A stretch of DNA of 64,000 nt from NCBI RefSeq assembly GCF_002646595.1, contig NZ_PDUD01000012.1, forward strand, positions 1 through 64,000. The letters are read 5' to 3'. This document shows, in pieces, positions 8,262 to 17,521 of this stretch; the first letter of the stretch is position 1, and each line of letters starts with the position of its first letter. The notes under the pieces are model-generated. The model was not told the origin of the DNA, did no database searches, and saw nothing but the letters and a program-made list of their open reading frames with translations. The translations under genes and the position numbers were made by a program. Source of the stretch: Flavilitoribacter nigricans DSM 23189 = NBRC 102662 (GTDB taxonomy: Bacteria; Bacteroidota; Bacteroidia; Chitinophagales; Saprospiraceae).

Positions 8262-8956
8262 TTACTAAATGATTTTATTGATAATTATTGAGTTTGCGGC
8301 ATACCGGGAACTAGTCTCCCGTCGATGTAGAGAATGGTGTCCCAAGCCAATTGAATGACCTGGTTAGCAAAAATGCTTCCATTGACAGCGCACTCGCGAG
8401 CGCGCTGAAGTCAGTGCCTGGTTACCTCTAATTGTCGTTAGCGTTTTTTGGAAAGATTAAATAAGTGTGGGATGGGGATCTTCAATGATGGTGCCCCTGG
8501 AACAGGAGCCGATAGTCCGGAAAGAAGGAATCAAATGTTTTTGCATGATCAGAGATTGAGCGTTTAGGTTTAAGAGATGCTATGTTAGCATTTCTTAGAT
8601 TATTTTTGATCAGAGATGATTTAACCTAATATTTTCAAATGTAAAAATAATTGTTAGGTCTCATATTATAAAGCGAAATGGAGCCTAATTCCGGTGGCGT
8701 AATTTTTACCGCCGGAAGCGTTAATACTGCTAACACCCTATTCAACCGGTAAAGTTCCTCCAGACCAAAGATTTAGTAACTTTGGTAAGTTTTAATCACC
8801 GTTATTTTGTCGGTTGATAATGGGCGTCTTTGCAAACAATGACCAGCGGTTCCGATGAGGATTCGGGATTGGCCAGGGATAGCAGAAGCGAAATTTTCAA
8901 CCCGGTAAATTGTCCGGTTGCTCATACCTGTTCGGATAAGTAAAATATACTAAGCT
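8262..8956. other. Long intergenic region between divergent genes
   Basis: No coding region supported. It holds a nearly perfect 22 bp palindrome at 8386-8407 (CAGCGCACTCG/CGAGCGCGCTG, one mismatch), a 13 bp palindrome TGCTA-TGT-TAGCA at 8578-8590 that recurs at 41208, and the third CCGAT repeat at 8828-8892. Confidence 0.5.
8828..8892 (+). repeat. CCGAT dispersed repeat, copy 3
   Basis: Contains TTTGCAAACAATGACCAGCG, then GTTCCGATGAGGATTCGGGA and TTGGCCAGGGATAGCAGAAG. This copy best shows the internal CCGAT/ATTCGG pairing. Same orientation as copies at 4154 and 5188. Confidence 0.6.
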
Positions 8957-9418
8957 ATGGAACTCTCCAACCATCACGCCAATACCTTACTGCTGGACAT
9001 TCATCAGGATATTGAAGAATATGCCGATGCATTCGCCACGAAAGTGCTCGATGAAAAAAATCTTGATTTTCTAACTTATCCGCCCAATTGCGGCTTTACG
9101 GATCGGGAAAGAGCGGAACTTCAAAAACTTGCAGGGAACGACGATCTGAAAAATGCTTTCAGAAAGTTACTTGCCGACCATGCAGCCGGGATCGTATTCA
9201 ATATCCTGAATTTATTCGACGGGACGGGATTCCCCAAAAATGATGAAGACGAATGGACCGGAATAAAGCTGGTGGACGAGGAACCGGTCGAGTCGGCAAC
9301 ACCGGTAGATGATTGGCTGCATGACAAATTCTATGAAACCTATTGGGACTGGAAAGCCATTCGCGGCCATAAAGGGTGGCAATTAGACACAGAAACGTCA
9401 TCCGACCAGGTCGATTAA
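8957..9418 (+). CDS. Acidic cytoplasmic protein, unknown
   Basis: 153 residues, strongly acidic, no signal or membrane segment. The N-terminal half looks helical (NHHANTLLLDIHQDIEEYAD, then LQKLAGNDDLKNAFRKLLAD). The C-terminal half has Asp/Glu/Trp-rich segments (DEDEWTGIKL, YETYWDWKAIRGHKGW). I recall no named family. It ends six bases before the stop of the convergent META lipoprotein. GC and codon use match the neighbours. Confidence 0.55.
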   Translation: MELSNHHANTLLLDIHQDIEEYADAFATKVLDEKNLDFLTYPPNCGFTDRERAELQKLAGNDDLKNAFRKLLADHAAGIVFNILNLFDGTGFPKNDEDEWTGIKLVDEEPVESATPVDDWLHDKFYETYWDWKAIRGHKGWQLDTETSSDQVD

Positions 9419-9424
9419 TTCTCC

Positions 9425-10243
9425 TCACTCCACCTTCCTGAACTCCAGCGTCTCCCCTCCCCTACTTTCCAGGAGCAGTACATCATTCTTTATGCTATAC
9501 TTTTTGTTATCCTTTAGGATGCGATGAAATTTTTCGGACCATCCCGGATAACAACCGCGGGCGTCCGAGAACAATTCACCGCTGGTATAGTAGGTATCTT
9601 TCAGCTCGATATCGAGACCAAAGGCATTGCAACCGTTCCAGCCGCCCAGTTGCTTTTTTTCGAGATCGAAGCGAATCGTCGGTTGCGGTTCATTGGGGCT
9701 TTGGTAGACTTTTTTGATATCGAACAGGGTATCGTTAACTCTGGTGAGTTCCCAGTAATTCATTTCCAGCGGATGTAATTTTTTCCTCAGAAAAAGCATG
9801 GAGTTGTCACCATTTCCGTAGATCTGCAGGGTGTCTCCGTTGAGGGTATAGGCTTTGATCTGCATCAGTCTATCGAAGAAATCATTTTCCCAGACATTGC
9901 CCCCGCACCCCATTTGGGTGGCGACTACGGGCTCGGGAACGACGATCTTATCCGCCTCGAAATAGGCCGTTCCCCCGAACCCATTGCAACCGGAATGCCC
10001 GCCGATCTTATTTGAGGCGGGTGACAGTTGCAATTGAGGCTGCGGGGAAGTAAAACCGTACACTTCGGTCATATCGAAAAGGGTATCATTTACCTGATCC
10101 AAGATCCAGACTCCGGCAATAGTGGATGCTGTATCTAGATGCTCTACATCATTTTCCGCCGGAGGTACGGTATCTGCGGGGCGTTCGGGTCCGCATCCGG
10201 AAAGGATTAGCAATACTAATGCGATGAAGATTAATTTGTGCAT
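9425..10243 (-). CDS. Lipoprotein with two META (HslJ-like) domains
   Basis: 272 residues. The lipoprotein signal MHKLIFIALVLLILSGC gives a lipidated Cys17. Two META/HslJ-like domains follow, roughly residues 40-150 and 157-272, each opening with a W-x-L-x-x-VNDTLFD strand and carrying a GG-GCNxFG signature (GGHSGCNGFGG and GGWNGCNAFG), plus a Cys in the second half. META domains are found in envelope stress proteins such as E. coli HslJ, and a protective or folding role in the envelope is likely but unproved. The two domains probably arose by internal duplication. No operon partner. Confidence 0.78.
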   Translation of the reverse strand: MHKLIFIALVLLILSGCGPERPADTVPPAENDVEHLDTASTIAGVWILDQVNDTLFDMTEVYGFTSPQPQLQLSPASNKIGGHSGCNGFGGTAYFEADKIVVPEPVVATQMGCGGNVWENDFFDRLMQIKAYTLNGDTLQIYGNGDNSMLFLRKKLHPLEMNYWELTRVNDTLFDIKKVYQSPNEPQPTIRFDLEKKQLGGWNGCNAFGLDIELKDTYYTSGELFSDARGCYPGWSEKFHRILKDNKKYSIKNDVLLLESRGGETLEFRKVE

Positions 10244-10378
10244 AGTCTCATTTTAAGAAAGATCAGGGATGGATATTTCTACTTTTTTCCAGATGAACAG
10301 CTGGAGAAAAATGATGTATTGCATTTTGCCCCTGGGCATTGAGTAAAAGCCGCAACCACTGCAAATTCCCGGAAAGCA

Positions 10379-10423
10379 GTTGCCGGTTAGCAGAGCTGAG
10401 TACAGCTTCTGCTAACCGGCAAC
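10379..10423. terminator. Long hairpin (20-base stem)
   Basis: GTTGCCGGTTAGCAGAGCTG pairs with its complement across a four-base loop, with a single bulged T. There is no T-run on either side, so it may be an RNA-stability or REP-type element rather than an intrinsic terminator. Located about 100 bases past the stop of the sigma factor gene on the minus strand and 135 bases before the start of the META lipoprotein gene. Confidence 0.5.
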
Positions 10424-10525
10424 CTAAAGATGATTGAGATATAGTTGGGCTAGTTAATGGCGGTCGGGTTGTAGGTTGGGGTTCTTCTTTTAATAGGTTT
10501 TGTTTATAGGTTAGTGGACTGCATC

Positions 10526-11062
10526 TTATCGGATAACGTCTACTACTGTTTCCGGCAGACGATTTTTAGCCAGGATGATATCTTTGAGCTGCTGACGGGC
10601 AGTGTGCAGTCGGCTTTTGATGGTTCCGATCGGGATATTCAGTTCTTCGGCGATATCTTTGTATTCGTATCCCTGGAAGTGCATCATAAAGGGAATGCGG
10701 TAGATATCATTCAGTTGGTCCAGTGATTGGTAAAGTTCCTGGATCCGCATATTCATTTCTCCCTGATTGACGAGTGGGTTCTGTCCTTCCAGCGCGTAGG
10801 CCAGATTTTCGATCGGCTCGCTTACCGTCCGCTTTCTTTTGGCTGAACGGCACTTATTAATGAAAGTATTGCGAATGATGGTGGACATCCAGGCCCGGAA
10901 ATTGGTGCCGGTCTCAAAACCGTTGCTGTAACGGAAACCGCGGGTAACCGCATCCTGGAAAAGATCCTGGGCGTCCTGGTAGTCTTTAGTTAGTTTCAGG
11001 GCAAATCCGAAAAGTTTGTCTTGGGTGTTCTTCAGCTCGCTGTTAAATTCTATACTCGTCAT
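10526..11062 (-). CDS. ECF-type RNA polymerase sigma factor
   Basis: 178 residues. Sigma region 2 is at about residues 10-78, with the DAQDLFQDAV and FRAWMSTIIRNTFIN motifs that contact core polymerase and the -10 element. Region 4 is at about 112-165, with the helix-turn-helix YKDIAEELNIPIGTIKSRLH contacting the -35 element. No region 1 or 3, as expected for the extracytoplasmic-function class. No adjacent anti-sigma gene was seen, so its control is not evident from the neighbourhood. The upstream gap is AT-rich and 760 bases long. Confidence 0.9.
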   Translation of the reverse strand: MTSIEFNSELKNTQDKLFGFALKLTKDYQDAQDLFQDAVTRGFRYSNGFETGTNFRAWMSTIIRNTFINKCRSAKRKRTVSEPIENLAYALEGQNPLVNQGEMNMRIQELYQSLDQLNDIYRIPFMMHFQGYEYKDIAEELNIPIGTIKSRLHTARQQLKDIILAKNRLPETVVDVIR

Positions 11063-11828
11063 GGCAGTTTTATATTTAAGTAGTTTACTTTTTTATTCAC
11101 ATTCTACCTCTTACTAAACAAACGGCGTGCCAATTTTATAATATATTGAATATCAATGCTTTGTAAACAAATCACATTTTTCAGTATTTTATTTTTTGAT
11201 TTTATTTAATCACTAGTATTTAATTTAATCCATTCTTAAACTTTTATGTTGCCTGATTCGGGCTAGAGTCATTGCGCTCAGAAAAAATAAGCATACTGTT
11301 TTGGAAAGGTGAAATTTTCGGTTAATCATCGATTTATTCACCTGATCTGGCATGCCTGAAGGTGCAACTGCCATTTCTCGCATATTGTAATTTGAAAACG
11401 GAGGAGTGAAGTCCTCAACCTTTGATTGCTGGAAATCCCGATAGTTCCTACAATTCTATCTAGCAGAACGGGGTGAGCGAATAGTAGCAACTTTGGGGTT
11501 ACAGGATTGGATCATTGCCCCGAAAGCAGTCTTCAGAATATTGACGCAGCTTTCCGGTTTTTGGTGGTTGATCCCTAAAACTTCACTATTAAGTAGTCCA
11601 TTCAAGCGTATCGTCGGGCGGGATTTTTAGTAAACGATTATTGTCTAGGTGGGGAAACAGCATTTTTTACGGTATTTATCTTAACTTTAGTACGCATTTA
11701 AAAGTTGTTTGAAGTTAGCTTCTGAAATTTGTTATGACCCCATAACGAATATAAAGAGCTGCTTTGAAATTTAAAGGGGCCCCAATTGAGACAGATCCGC
11801 ATACAAACTATCTCTTATTTAGCGAAAA
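11063..11828. other. Long AT-rich divergent intergenic region
   Basis: 766 bases between the sigma factor (leftward) and a response regulator (rightward). AT-rich near the sigma start. No gene supported. The best promoter-like element toward the right is TAACTTTA at 11692, one base off the TAnnTTTG form, which would give a leader of over 100 bases. Confidence 0.4.
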
Positions 11829-12473
11829 ATGAAAAGCGAAAATTTGTCTTCTCCCCTTTCAATTCTGCTGTTGGAAGACCAGCGGACCGACGTTATGCTG
11901 GTCAGCCAGACTATCCGCAAAGAATTTCCGGATGCTTCGATTGAGGTTGCGCAGGACTGGGCGTCCTATGAAGAATTGATACAACAGGAGTCTTTTGACA
12001 TCATACTTTCTGATTTCAATCTTCCCGCGCACAATGGCCTGGATGCTCTGGTGCTGGCCAGGAGCATACTTACGCATACGCCGTTCGTATTTGTTACCGG
12101 AGCATTGGACGATGAAGAACTCGTCGCCAAATCCATTCTCCGGGGGGCGACCGGCTATGTACTCAAGAAGAATCTTGGCAGATTGCCCTCCGCTATGACC
12201 AAAGCGATAGCTAAGAAACGGGCAAAACGGGCGAAAGCGAAACGCAAAGCCGAGTTAGCCGAAAAGGAACATTTGCTGCTGGACGAACTCCGCGCTATCC
12301 TAACCCGCGCCAATCTCTGCGGTCAGTCAGTAATAGGAAGGACCATGGATGAGCTATTGGCCATAAAGAAACAGGCGGATTGTTGTGAACAATGCAGCCG
12401 GAAAGAAACACCTGATTCATTCCCCTCTGTAAACAATTCTTTGGCCAAACCGACCAATCGGCCGGAGGATTAG
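11829..12473 (+). CDS. Response regulator receiver protein with basic and Cys-containing tail
   Basis: 214 residues. The receiver domain is at residues 10-125, with LLLEDQRTD as acidic pocket, phospho-acceptor Asp62 (ILSDFNLPAHNG), switch Thr90 (FVTGA) and Lys113/114 (YVLKKN). A Lys/Arg/Ala-rich helix at about 127-150 follows, then a tail with CCEQC at residues 185-189 that could bind a metal or form disulphides. No DNA-binding or enzymatic output domain. A stand-alone or adaptor-type regulator. The partner kinase is not in the window. The cysteine cluster is unusual for this class. Confidence 0.8.
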   Translation: MKSENLSSPLSILLLEDQRTDVMLVSQTIRKEFPDASIEVAQDWASYEELIQQESFDIILSDFNLPAHNGLDALVLARSILTHTPFVFVTGALDDEELVAKSILRGATGYVLKKNLGRLPSAMTKAIAKKRAKRAKAKRKAELAEKEHLLLDELRAILTRANLCGQSVIGRTMDELLAIKKQADCCEQCSRKETPDSFPSVNNSLAKPTNRPED

Positions 12474-12833
12474 TCGACTGAGGATAAGGCGCTGATCGGC
12501 CTGCCTGTTGCTTTGAAAGCAAGTTGAGACCGGGAATTATCTATGCTTACCAAAGTCTGTACCTAGCAATAGGCGTTTTAAAATTCAGTAGTGAAAAAGA
12601 TACGCCGAATTAAGCCTTACCCGTGACCGTGCTTCAACACCCCGCTAGCTTCCCAGTCTCCGCATACGCTTCGGTCGATCGTCTAGCACAACGTTCGCTC
12701 CTGTTGGATCGCTTTTTTTTGATCTGTAGAAAGAAAAGAGGATCAGTAAAAAAGAGCTGAACGGAAAATCGATCTTTCCGGCGCAAATCAGCGTAGATTT
12801 TACATCTTTTAAAACTCCTTAGCAATATTTTAC
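12474..12833. other. Intergenic stretch, no gene seen
   Basis: About 360 bases without a credible reading frame. A minus-strand reading at 12634-12843 is Lys/Arg/Phe-rich with no family features and is rejected. Confidence 0.4.
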
Positions 12834-12864
12834 TTGGGATCAATATCCTATAGCAGTAGGTTTG
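12834..12864 (+). promoter_or_regulatory. Bacteroidota-type promoter
   Basis: TTG at 12834-12836, a 20-base spacer and TAGGTTTG at 12857-12864, an exact TAnnTTTG element. The predicted transcription start is near 12871, about 19 bases before the ATG at 12890. Confidence 0.7.
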
Positions 12865-12889
12865 TAAAAATTAATCTGACTGACTATTT

Positions 12890-13588
12890 ATGAAATACAT
12901 GCCCGTATTTGCCCTGTTCGTGCTGTTGGTTTTTCACACCGCCTGTGGACAAAACCAAACAAACCTTTCAAAAGTAAACACCAGCTTAGCAACCAAAGAC
13001 ATCTCCCCTTCCCCGGTAACTGATGATCCTAAAATTTACAGCAAGTACGAGTACCCGGATTCTACGGGTAAGCGCCTGATCATAGAAAACGGTTTTCCAC
13101 GAGGCGGATCCCAATACATTACCCCTGATGGCGAAGCGTACGGTTATGCGATATTTTGGACCCGCATAATCAATGGAACCGACCATCCTCTGGAATTGAA
13201 TATTGACTTTTTAGATACCTATGAGGTGCCGTCTGTTCCTGGCGAATACTTTAAGTTATCGGTTCCTCCCGATACCATGACTCTCGATCATCTCCCATTG
13301 TTTAACTACGGTCTGACCGATTTAGATGCTTTTTTGGATGATCACATCCATAAACCGTCAACGCTCAGAAGAACGGTTCCACCAAAAGGATCGAGTGGTT
13401 TTTATGTACTAAAACTTAGCCAAAGGTCTAAAGGAACCTATGGAGGTGGTGACATACTGCGAACTGAACTTATTCTAAAAGGGCAGGACCTTTTTTATAC
13501 CGCTTCCTTATTTAACCGCCAGGCCCCACCATCAATCATCAGCGAAAAAGAAATTCCCTGTGGTAAGATTGATCTCACCCTGAAGTAA
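12890..13588 (+). CDS. Lipoprotein of unknown function
   Basis: 232 residues. The lipoprotein signal MKYMPVFALFVLLVFHTAC gives a lipidated Cys19. The mature part is about 210 residues, beta-rich, with SKYEYPDSTGKRLIIENGFP, a segment describing a regular beta sandwich (YAIFWTRIINGTDHPLELNI), and PPDTMTLDHLP. No known catalytic motif. A strong promoter with a 19-base leader precedes it, so it is transcribed alone and possibly well. No named family recognised. Confidence 0.6.
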   Translation: MKYMPVFALFVLLVFHTACGQNQTNLSKVNTSLATKDISPSPVTDDPKIYSKYEYPDSTGKRLIIENGFPRGGSQYITPDGEAYGYAIFWTRIINGTDHPLELNIDFLDTYEVPSVPGEYFKLSVPPDTMTLDHLPLFNYGLTDLDAFLDDHIHKPSTLRRTVPPKGSSGFYVLKLSQRSKGTYGGGDILRTELILKGQDLFYTASLFNRQAPPSIISEKEIPCGKIDLTLK

Positions 13589-13764
13589 TTCATAGATCAT
13601 GAAATACATAAAGATTTATGCTTTCTTCTACATCGATAAGCTTTCGACATTTTTACGCGGCGGACTTTTTATTTTAGCTTTTGCAAGTCAAAAGATACAT
13701 TGGTTAACGATAACTGAGCGATGAATAACGTGGGCGTACAACGATTCGCTACCAACAATAAACC

Positions 13765-14817
13765 ATGAGACATTCCTCCTTGATCATTTTATCGCTATTA
13801 CTAATCATTGGGTGTTCGGACAAGCGTGATCCGCAAGCATTACCAACTGCTACCAAACCGAATCCGGAGAACTGGCCCACTACGGCCTGGAAATACGATA
13901 CCTTAAAAAGTTCCGCCCATTTTAGACCGTTGATCGACTCCTTCCCCGGAAAATATTCCCTGTTGATCGTAAACAATGGACAGATCGCATTCGAACATTA
14001 CCAGGAACCGTATGCAAAAGATAGCCTCATCCATGTCAACTCCTGTACCAAAACCGTCATTTCCCTATTGTTTGGGGCCGTATTCAAAGAACAGTTGGAC
14101 CTTAACGAAAACAGGGCGGCTATTGATTATTTTCCGGAATATGCGATTAACGATTCACTTATCCGGAAAATCAAGGTCCGGCATTTTCTTTCCATGAGTA
14201 GTGGATTGAACTGGAAGGGTGGCATTGATGCCACTGACGTCATCCGGATGTCCAATACCTCTGATTGGGCGAAGTATGTATTCGAGCGTGCAGTTGCCGA
14301 ACCACCGGGAGAAAATTTCCACTACAATAGCGGAGGTACGCAGGTCATTTCAACAATCCTGCACAAGCAGACCAATGAGGGATTAATGGCCTTTGCCCAG
14401 GAACAGATATTCAATCCGTTAGGGATCTCAGCTTTCAAATGGGATCGCACCCCGAAGGGGATTCCTAAAGCGGGCTGGGGCCTCCACCTTAAAATGCAGG
14501 ATATGGCCAGATTGGGTTATTTATTGCTCAAAAAAGGAAAATGGAACGATGCACAGATCCTATCCGATGAATGGGTCGCAAAAATGTCAGCCAAACACAT
14601 TGCTGCAAACAGCGAATACGATTATGGCTACCAGGTCTGGATCCCCAAAACCATCGGGACGGAGGGTTTCCTGTTTCGCGGTAGTTATCCGCCATCCACA
14701 AAAATTGTGGCCGTATTACCGGAACTCAACTCAGTGGTAGTTTACGTAGGCGAAAATTACCACACCATTGATCTGCTTCGGGATTTCATTGTACCGGTGT
14801 TGAAGAAAGGCTGGTAG
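13765..14817 (+). CDS. Serine hydrolase, beta-lactamase/PBP-like (class C fold), lipoprotein
   Basis: 350 residues. The signal MRHSSLIILSLLLIIGC gives a lipidated Cys17. The catalytic SxxK is SCTK at residues 93-96, the conserved Tyr is in FHYNSGGTQ (Tyr187), and the third motif is FRGSYPP near residue 310 in place of HxG/KTG. The arrangement resembles NylB-type 6-aminohexanoate-oligomer hydrolases and EstB-like esterases more than true beta-lactamases. The substrate cannot be read from sequence. Periplasmic, anchored to a membrane. One of three PBP-like hydrolases in the window; they are not adjacent to each other. Confidence 0.78.
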   Translation: MRHSSLIILSLLLIIGCSDKRDPQALPTATKPNPENWPTTAWKYDTLKSSAHFRPLIDSFPGKYSLLIVNNGQIAFEHYQEPYAKDSLIHVNSCTKTVISLLFGAVFKEQLDLNENRAAIDYFPEYAINDSLIRKIKVRHFLSMSSGLNWKGGIDATDVIRMSNTSDWAKYVFERAVAEPPGENFHYNSGGTQVISTILHKQTNEGLMAFAQEQIFNPLGISAFKWDRTPKGIPKAGWGLHLKMQDMARLGYLLLKKGKWNDAQILSDEWVAKMSAKHIAANSEYDYGYQVWIPKTIGTEGFLFRGSYPPSTKIVAVLPELNSVVVYVGENYHTIDLLRDFIVPVLKKGW

Positions 14818-15128
14818 ATTAATTTGCAGTATATCCGCATCTTTAGTTACTATAGCAATACCATATATCCATGATGAGGTGGCGGGGCGCATCTGCCGGC
14901 TTTACCCCGGCCGAATACCCCAGCTGTAAGTAGAAAAACAATACGGCTGCAGGGCTTCGCTTCTGGCCAATCTCCCCCAATTACCTTCTGCAACAGGAGA
15001 ACTTTCAGCTCCCCTGAGTGCGCTACTGGGCCCGATTCACTATCTTTGACAGCAACCATGCCCATTTTGTGGGACACACCATGTGTATTTTTTCCACGGT
15101 GGCCGCATTAAACGCTTAATCATAAATC
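14818..15128. other. Intergenic stretch with one promoter
   Basis: No gene supported in 311 bases. It contains the promoter element at 15041. Confidence 0.4.
15041..15048 (+). promoter_or_regulatory. TAnnTTTG promoter element (metal-uptake operon)
   Basis: Exact TATCTTTG. No clear TTG at -33. The predicted start near 15055 would give the DUF4198-HupE operon a leader of about 74 bases, long enough for a regulatory RNA structure, though none is obvious. Confidence 0.5.
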
Positions 15129-16391
15129 ATGAAATTAAACACAAGTGTACTTGCCAGAAAGATCCGGCTTAATTTTACTAAGCCCCTCTACCTCCTACTG
15201 GCCATCCTGTTATTGTGCAGTCACGATCTGTACCTAAAAATGGAGACCTACTTCCTGCAGCCAGAACAGGAAGCGACCTTAAGCCTGTACAACGGTACTT
15301 TTGAGCGCAGCGAAAATACTATCACGCGCGATCGCATGTCGGACGCTTCGATTGTCGCTCGGGGAGAAAGAGTAGCCATCGATCCGGATCAATGGCAAGA
15401 CCAGGACAGCACCATCACTCGGTTAACCTTTACACCCGGGGAAGCGGGAACTTATGTAGCAGGCGTTTCCACAAAAGCCAGAAACATAGAACTCTCCGCC
15501 GATGATTTCAATAGCTACCTCGAACATGATGGTGTTTCGGATATGCTCAAATACCGTACGGATAACGGCTTACTGGATGAGGATGCAGTAGAAAGTTATC
15601 AAAAACATGTAAAGGCCATCTATCAGGTCGGTGCGGTCAAAACCGACGACTGGAACACCGCCCTGGGTTACCCTATTGAGTTTGTTCCACAGGCAAATCC
15701 TTATGAAAAATACAGTGGTGACCAATTAGAAGTACAGCTACTGTTAGACGGAAAGCCGCTTCCCAACCAATTGGTGTATGCCGACTATATCAAAAGCGCT
15801 AACGCTCATACCCACAGCGACCCTGGCCAGGAACACGAACATGACGGGGAAGCCCATTCCCACGAAACTGCACAGAGTGACGGTGAACATGAACATGACG
15901 GGGAAACTCACTCCCACGAAACTGCACAGAGTACCGGTGAACACGAACATGACGGGGAAACTCATTCCCACGACCACCCACATGATGACGATGCACACGA
16001 GCACGATGGGGAAGCGCATTCGCACGACCACCCAGACGACGGCGATGCCCATGAGCATGCTCCCGAGGCGCAGGCCGGGGAAGCGCACACCCATACCAGC
16101 GGGCAGCAGTTGCGCACCAATGACCAGGGGATCGTCGCGGTCGAATTGCCGGGAGACGGCATCTACTATCTACGTACTATTCACATGGTCAATGTTATGG
16201 ATAGCGATGAATTAACGCATCAATCTAAATGGGCAACCCTGACATTTGAGGTGACTCACAATCACGATAGTAGCACCCACACGCACGAGGAGCATGAACA
16301 CGAGGCGGGCATTCCTACCTGGGTATTCATATTGGGTAGTTTGCTCACGATTGGCTTGTTATTCTTCGTCTTCAGCAAAAAGAATTCATGA
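15129..16391 (+). CDS. DUF4198 (NikM-like) metal-uptake protein with His/Asp-rich repeats
   Basis: 420 residues. An N-terminal signal/anchor runs to about residue 35, then SHDLYLKMETYFLQP opens a DUF4198 domain (to about 220), the periplasmic fold of nickel/cobalt-uptake components. Residues 235-306 are four 18-residue repeats built on EHEHDGEAHSH with ETAQS or DHPHDD ends, then a partial fifth. The sequence returns to a beta domain, has a second short His tract (HNHDSSTHTHEEHEHE), and ends with a membrane helix at about 397-414 and a basic tail. The His tracts are a likely metal store or scavenger. It overlaps the HupE/UreJ gene by four bases. The metal is inferred from the family (Ni/Co); Zn or Cu cannot be excluded. 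Confidence 0.75.
   Translation: MKLNTSVLARKIRLNFTKPLYLLLAILLLCSHDLYLKMETYFLQPEQEATLSLYNGTFERSENTITRDRMSDASIVARGERVAIDPDQWQDQDSTITRLTFTPGEAGTYVAGVSTKARNIELSADDFNSYLEHDGVSDMLKYRTDNGLLDEDAVESYQKHVKAIYQVGAVKTDDWNTALGYPIEFVPQANPYEKYSGDQLEVQLLLDGKPLPNQLVYADYIKSANAHTHSDPGQEHEHDGEAHSHETAQSDGEHEHDGETHSHETAQSTGEHEHDGETHSHDHPHDDDAHEHDGEAHSHDHPDDGDAHEHAPEAQAGEAHTHTSGQQLRTNDQGIVAVELPGDGIYYLRTIHMVNVMDSDELTHQSKWATLTFEVTHNHDSSTHTHEEHEHEAGIPTWVFILGSLLTIGLLFFVFSKKNS
15831..16046 (+). repeat. 54-bp in-frame tandem repeat (4 copies)
   Basis: Four head-to-tail units at 15831, 15885, 15939 and 15993, each opening with ga/gcacac-gaacatgacggggaa or close variants. They encode the 18-residue His/Asp repeats. Units 2 and 3 are the most alike. 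The copy number could vary by slippage or recombination. Confidence 0.85.
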
Positions 16392-17068
16392 GGCAAATAA
16401 ATTTAAGGCAAGCACTACCGCTGTTATTATTGTTCGTTCCGTTCTTAGGGTTTGCCCATGATGTCACAAGTGCCGATCAGGAGCTTTTGCGCGACGGTGG
16501 TTTGTGGGCCTACATTCGGGTGGGCGCAACGCACATGCTTACCGGTTATGATCACTTACTTTTTTTGGCCGGTGTTATCTTCTACCTGAATAATTTCAAG
16601 GATATCCTGAAATTCATCACCGTGTTCACGATAGGGCATTGCATTACTTTGATAGGTGCGACCTACGCCGGAATTACGGCCAATGAACACTTAGTGGATG
16701 CGGTTATCGCCGGGAGCGTTCTGTACAAGGGTTTTGAAAATTTGGGTGGTTTTGAAAAGCTAAAGGTAAAGCCACCGGATCTGCTGCTCATGGTAGGTAT
16801 TTTTGGTTTGATCCACGGCTTTGGGCTTTCTACCCGCTTGCAGTCTTTTGATACCGGGCAGGAACAATTTCTGGCAAAGATCCTGTGCTTCAACTTGGGC
16901 GTGGAAATAGGACAGGTGCTGGCGTTGATCCCAATTGTTTTCATCATTACGCTTTCGCGAAGACACAAACAATTTCCCGCTTTTTATAAGGCCGTGAACT
17001 GGTACCTGGTATTAGCCGGAATAGGTTTGCTCGGGTATCAACTATACGGCTACTTCAACGGGCATTAG
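16388..17068 (+). CDS. HupE/UreJ-type metal permease
   Basis: 226 residues. A signal peptide (to FAH) is followed by about six membrane helices. The family signature THMLTGYDHLLFL is at about residues 50-62, with further conserved His in FTIGHCITL and LIHGFGLS. HupE/UreJ proteins are secondary transporters usually moving nickel for hydrogenase or urease. No hydrogenase or urease gene is in the window. Its ATG overlaps the stop of the His-rich DUF4198 gene (ATGA), so both are made together, consistent with a binding-protein plus permease unit. Metal identity inferred. Confidence 0.8.
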   Translation: MRQINLRQALPLLLLFVPFLGFAHDVTSADQELLRDGGLWAYIRVGATHMLTGYDHLLFLAGVIFYLNNFKDILKFITVFTIGHCITLIGATYAGITANEHLVDAVIAGSVLYKGFENLGGFEKLKVKPPDLLLMVGIFGLIHGFGLSTRLQSFDTGQEQFLAKILCFNLGVEIGQVLALIPIVFIITLSRRHKQFPAFYKAVNWYLVLAGIGLLGYQLYGYFNGH

Positions 17069-17521
17069 CCATAAGGCAGACAGGATCATAATATCGGACA
17101 TCCGGAAGTCTGGCGAATCCTAACCCCCGCCCGACAGTTTACTATTTTCCTGTGCACGGTTTGGACCCCTGACCGTCGTAAGTGCGTCAGGACTAAACTC
17201 ATCATACATTATACTTACATCAGTCATCCCAAATTTTGAGTTGCCCCTGTAATCGGCGGGTTTCCTGCGGCAAACATCATGTATTTTGTTACGCGTTGCG
17301 GATTAGCTAACCCGCCTCGCAACAAATTGATATCCAGCCTCATAATCGAAGCTTTTTCGATTCTTCCGAATAAGACGAAAAAATTCGGGATGCTCCAGTT
17401 TTCTTCAGCTTAGGATTTACATTTTGCTTACATTTTTTTACGGGCGATCTGCCGGTCCGGAACAAAAATGTCGTAACCTTATTGTCTATAACCTTTAGGG
17501 CTCACCAACAAAAAATATCCC
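17069..17521. other. Intergenic stretch, no gene seen
   Basis: About 450 bases with no credible frame. A near-promoter TAACCTTTAG lies about 25 bases before the GTG at 17522. Confidence 0.4.

Noticed and set aside
12634-12843. 69-residue minus-strand protein
   Set aside because: Lys/Arg/Phe-rich with no start context and overlapping the promoter of the lipoprotein gene at 12890.
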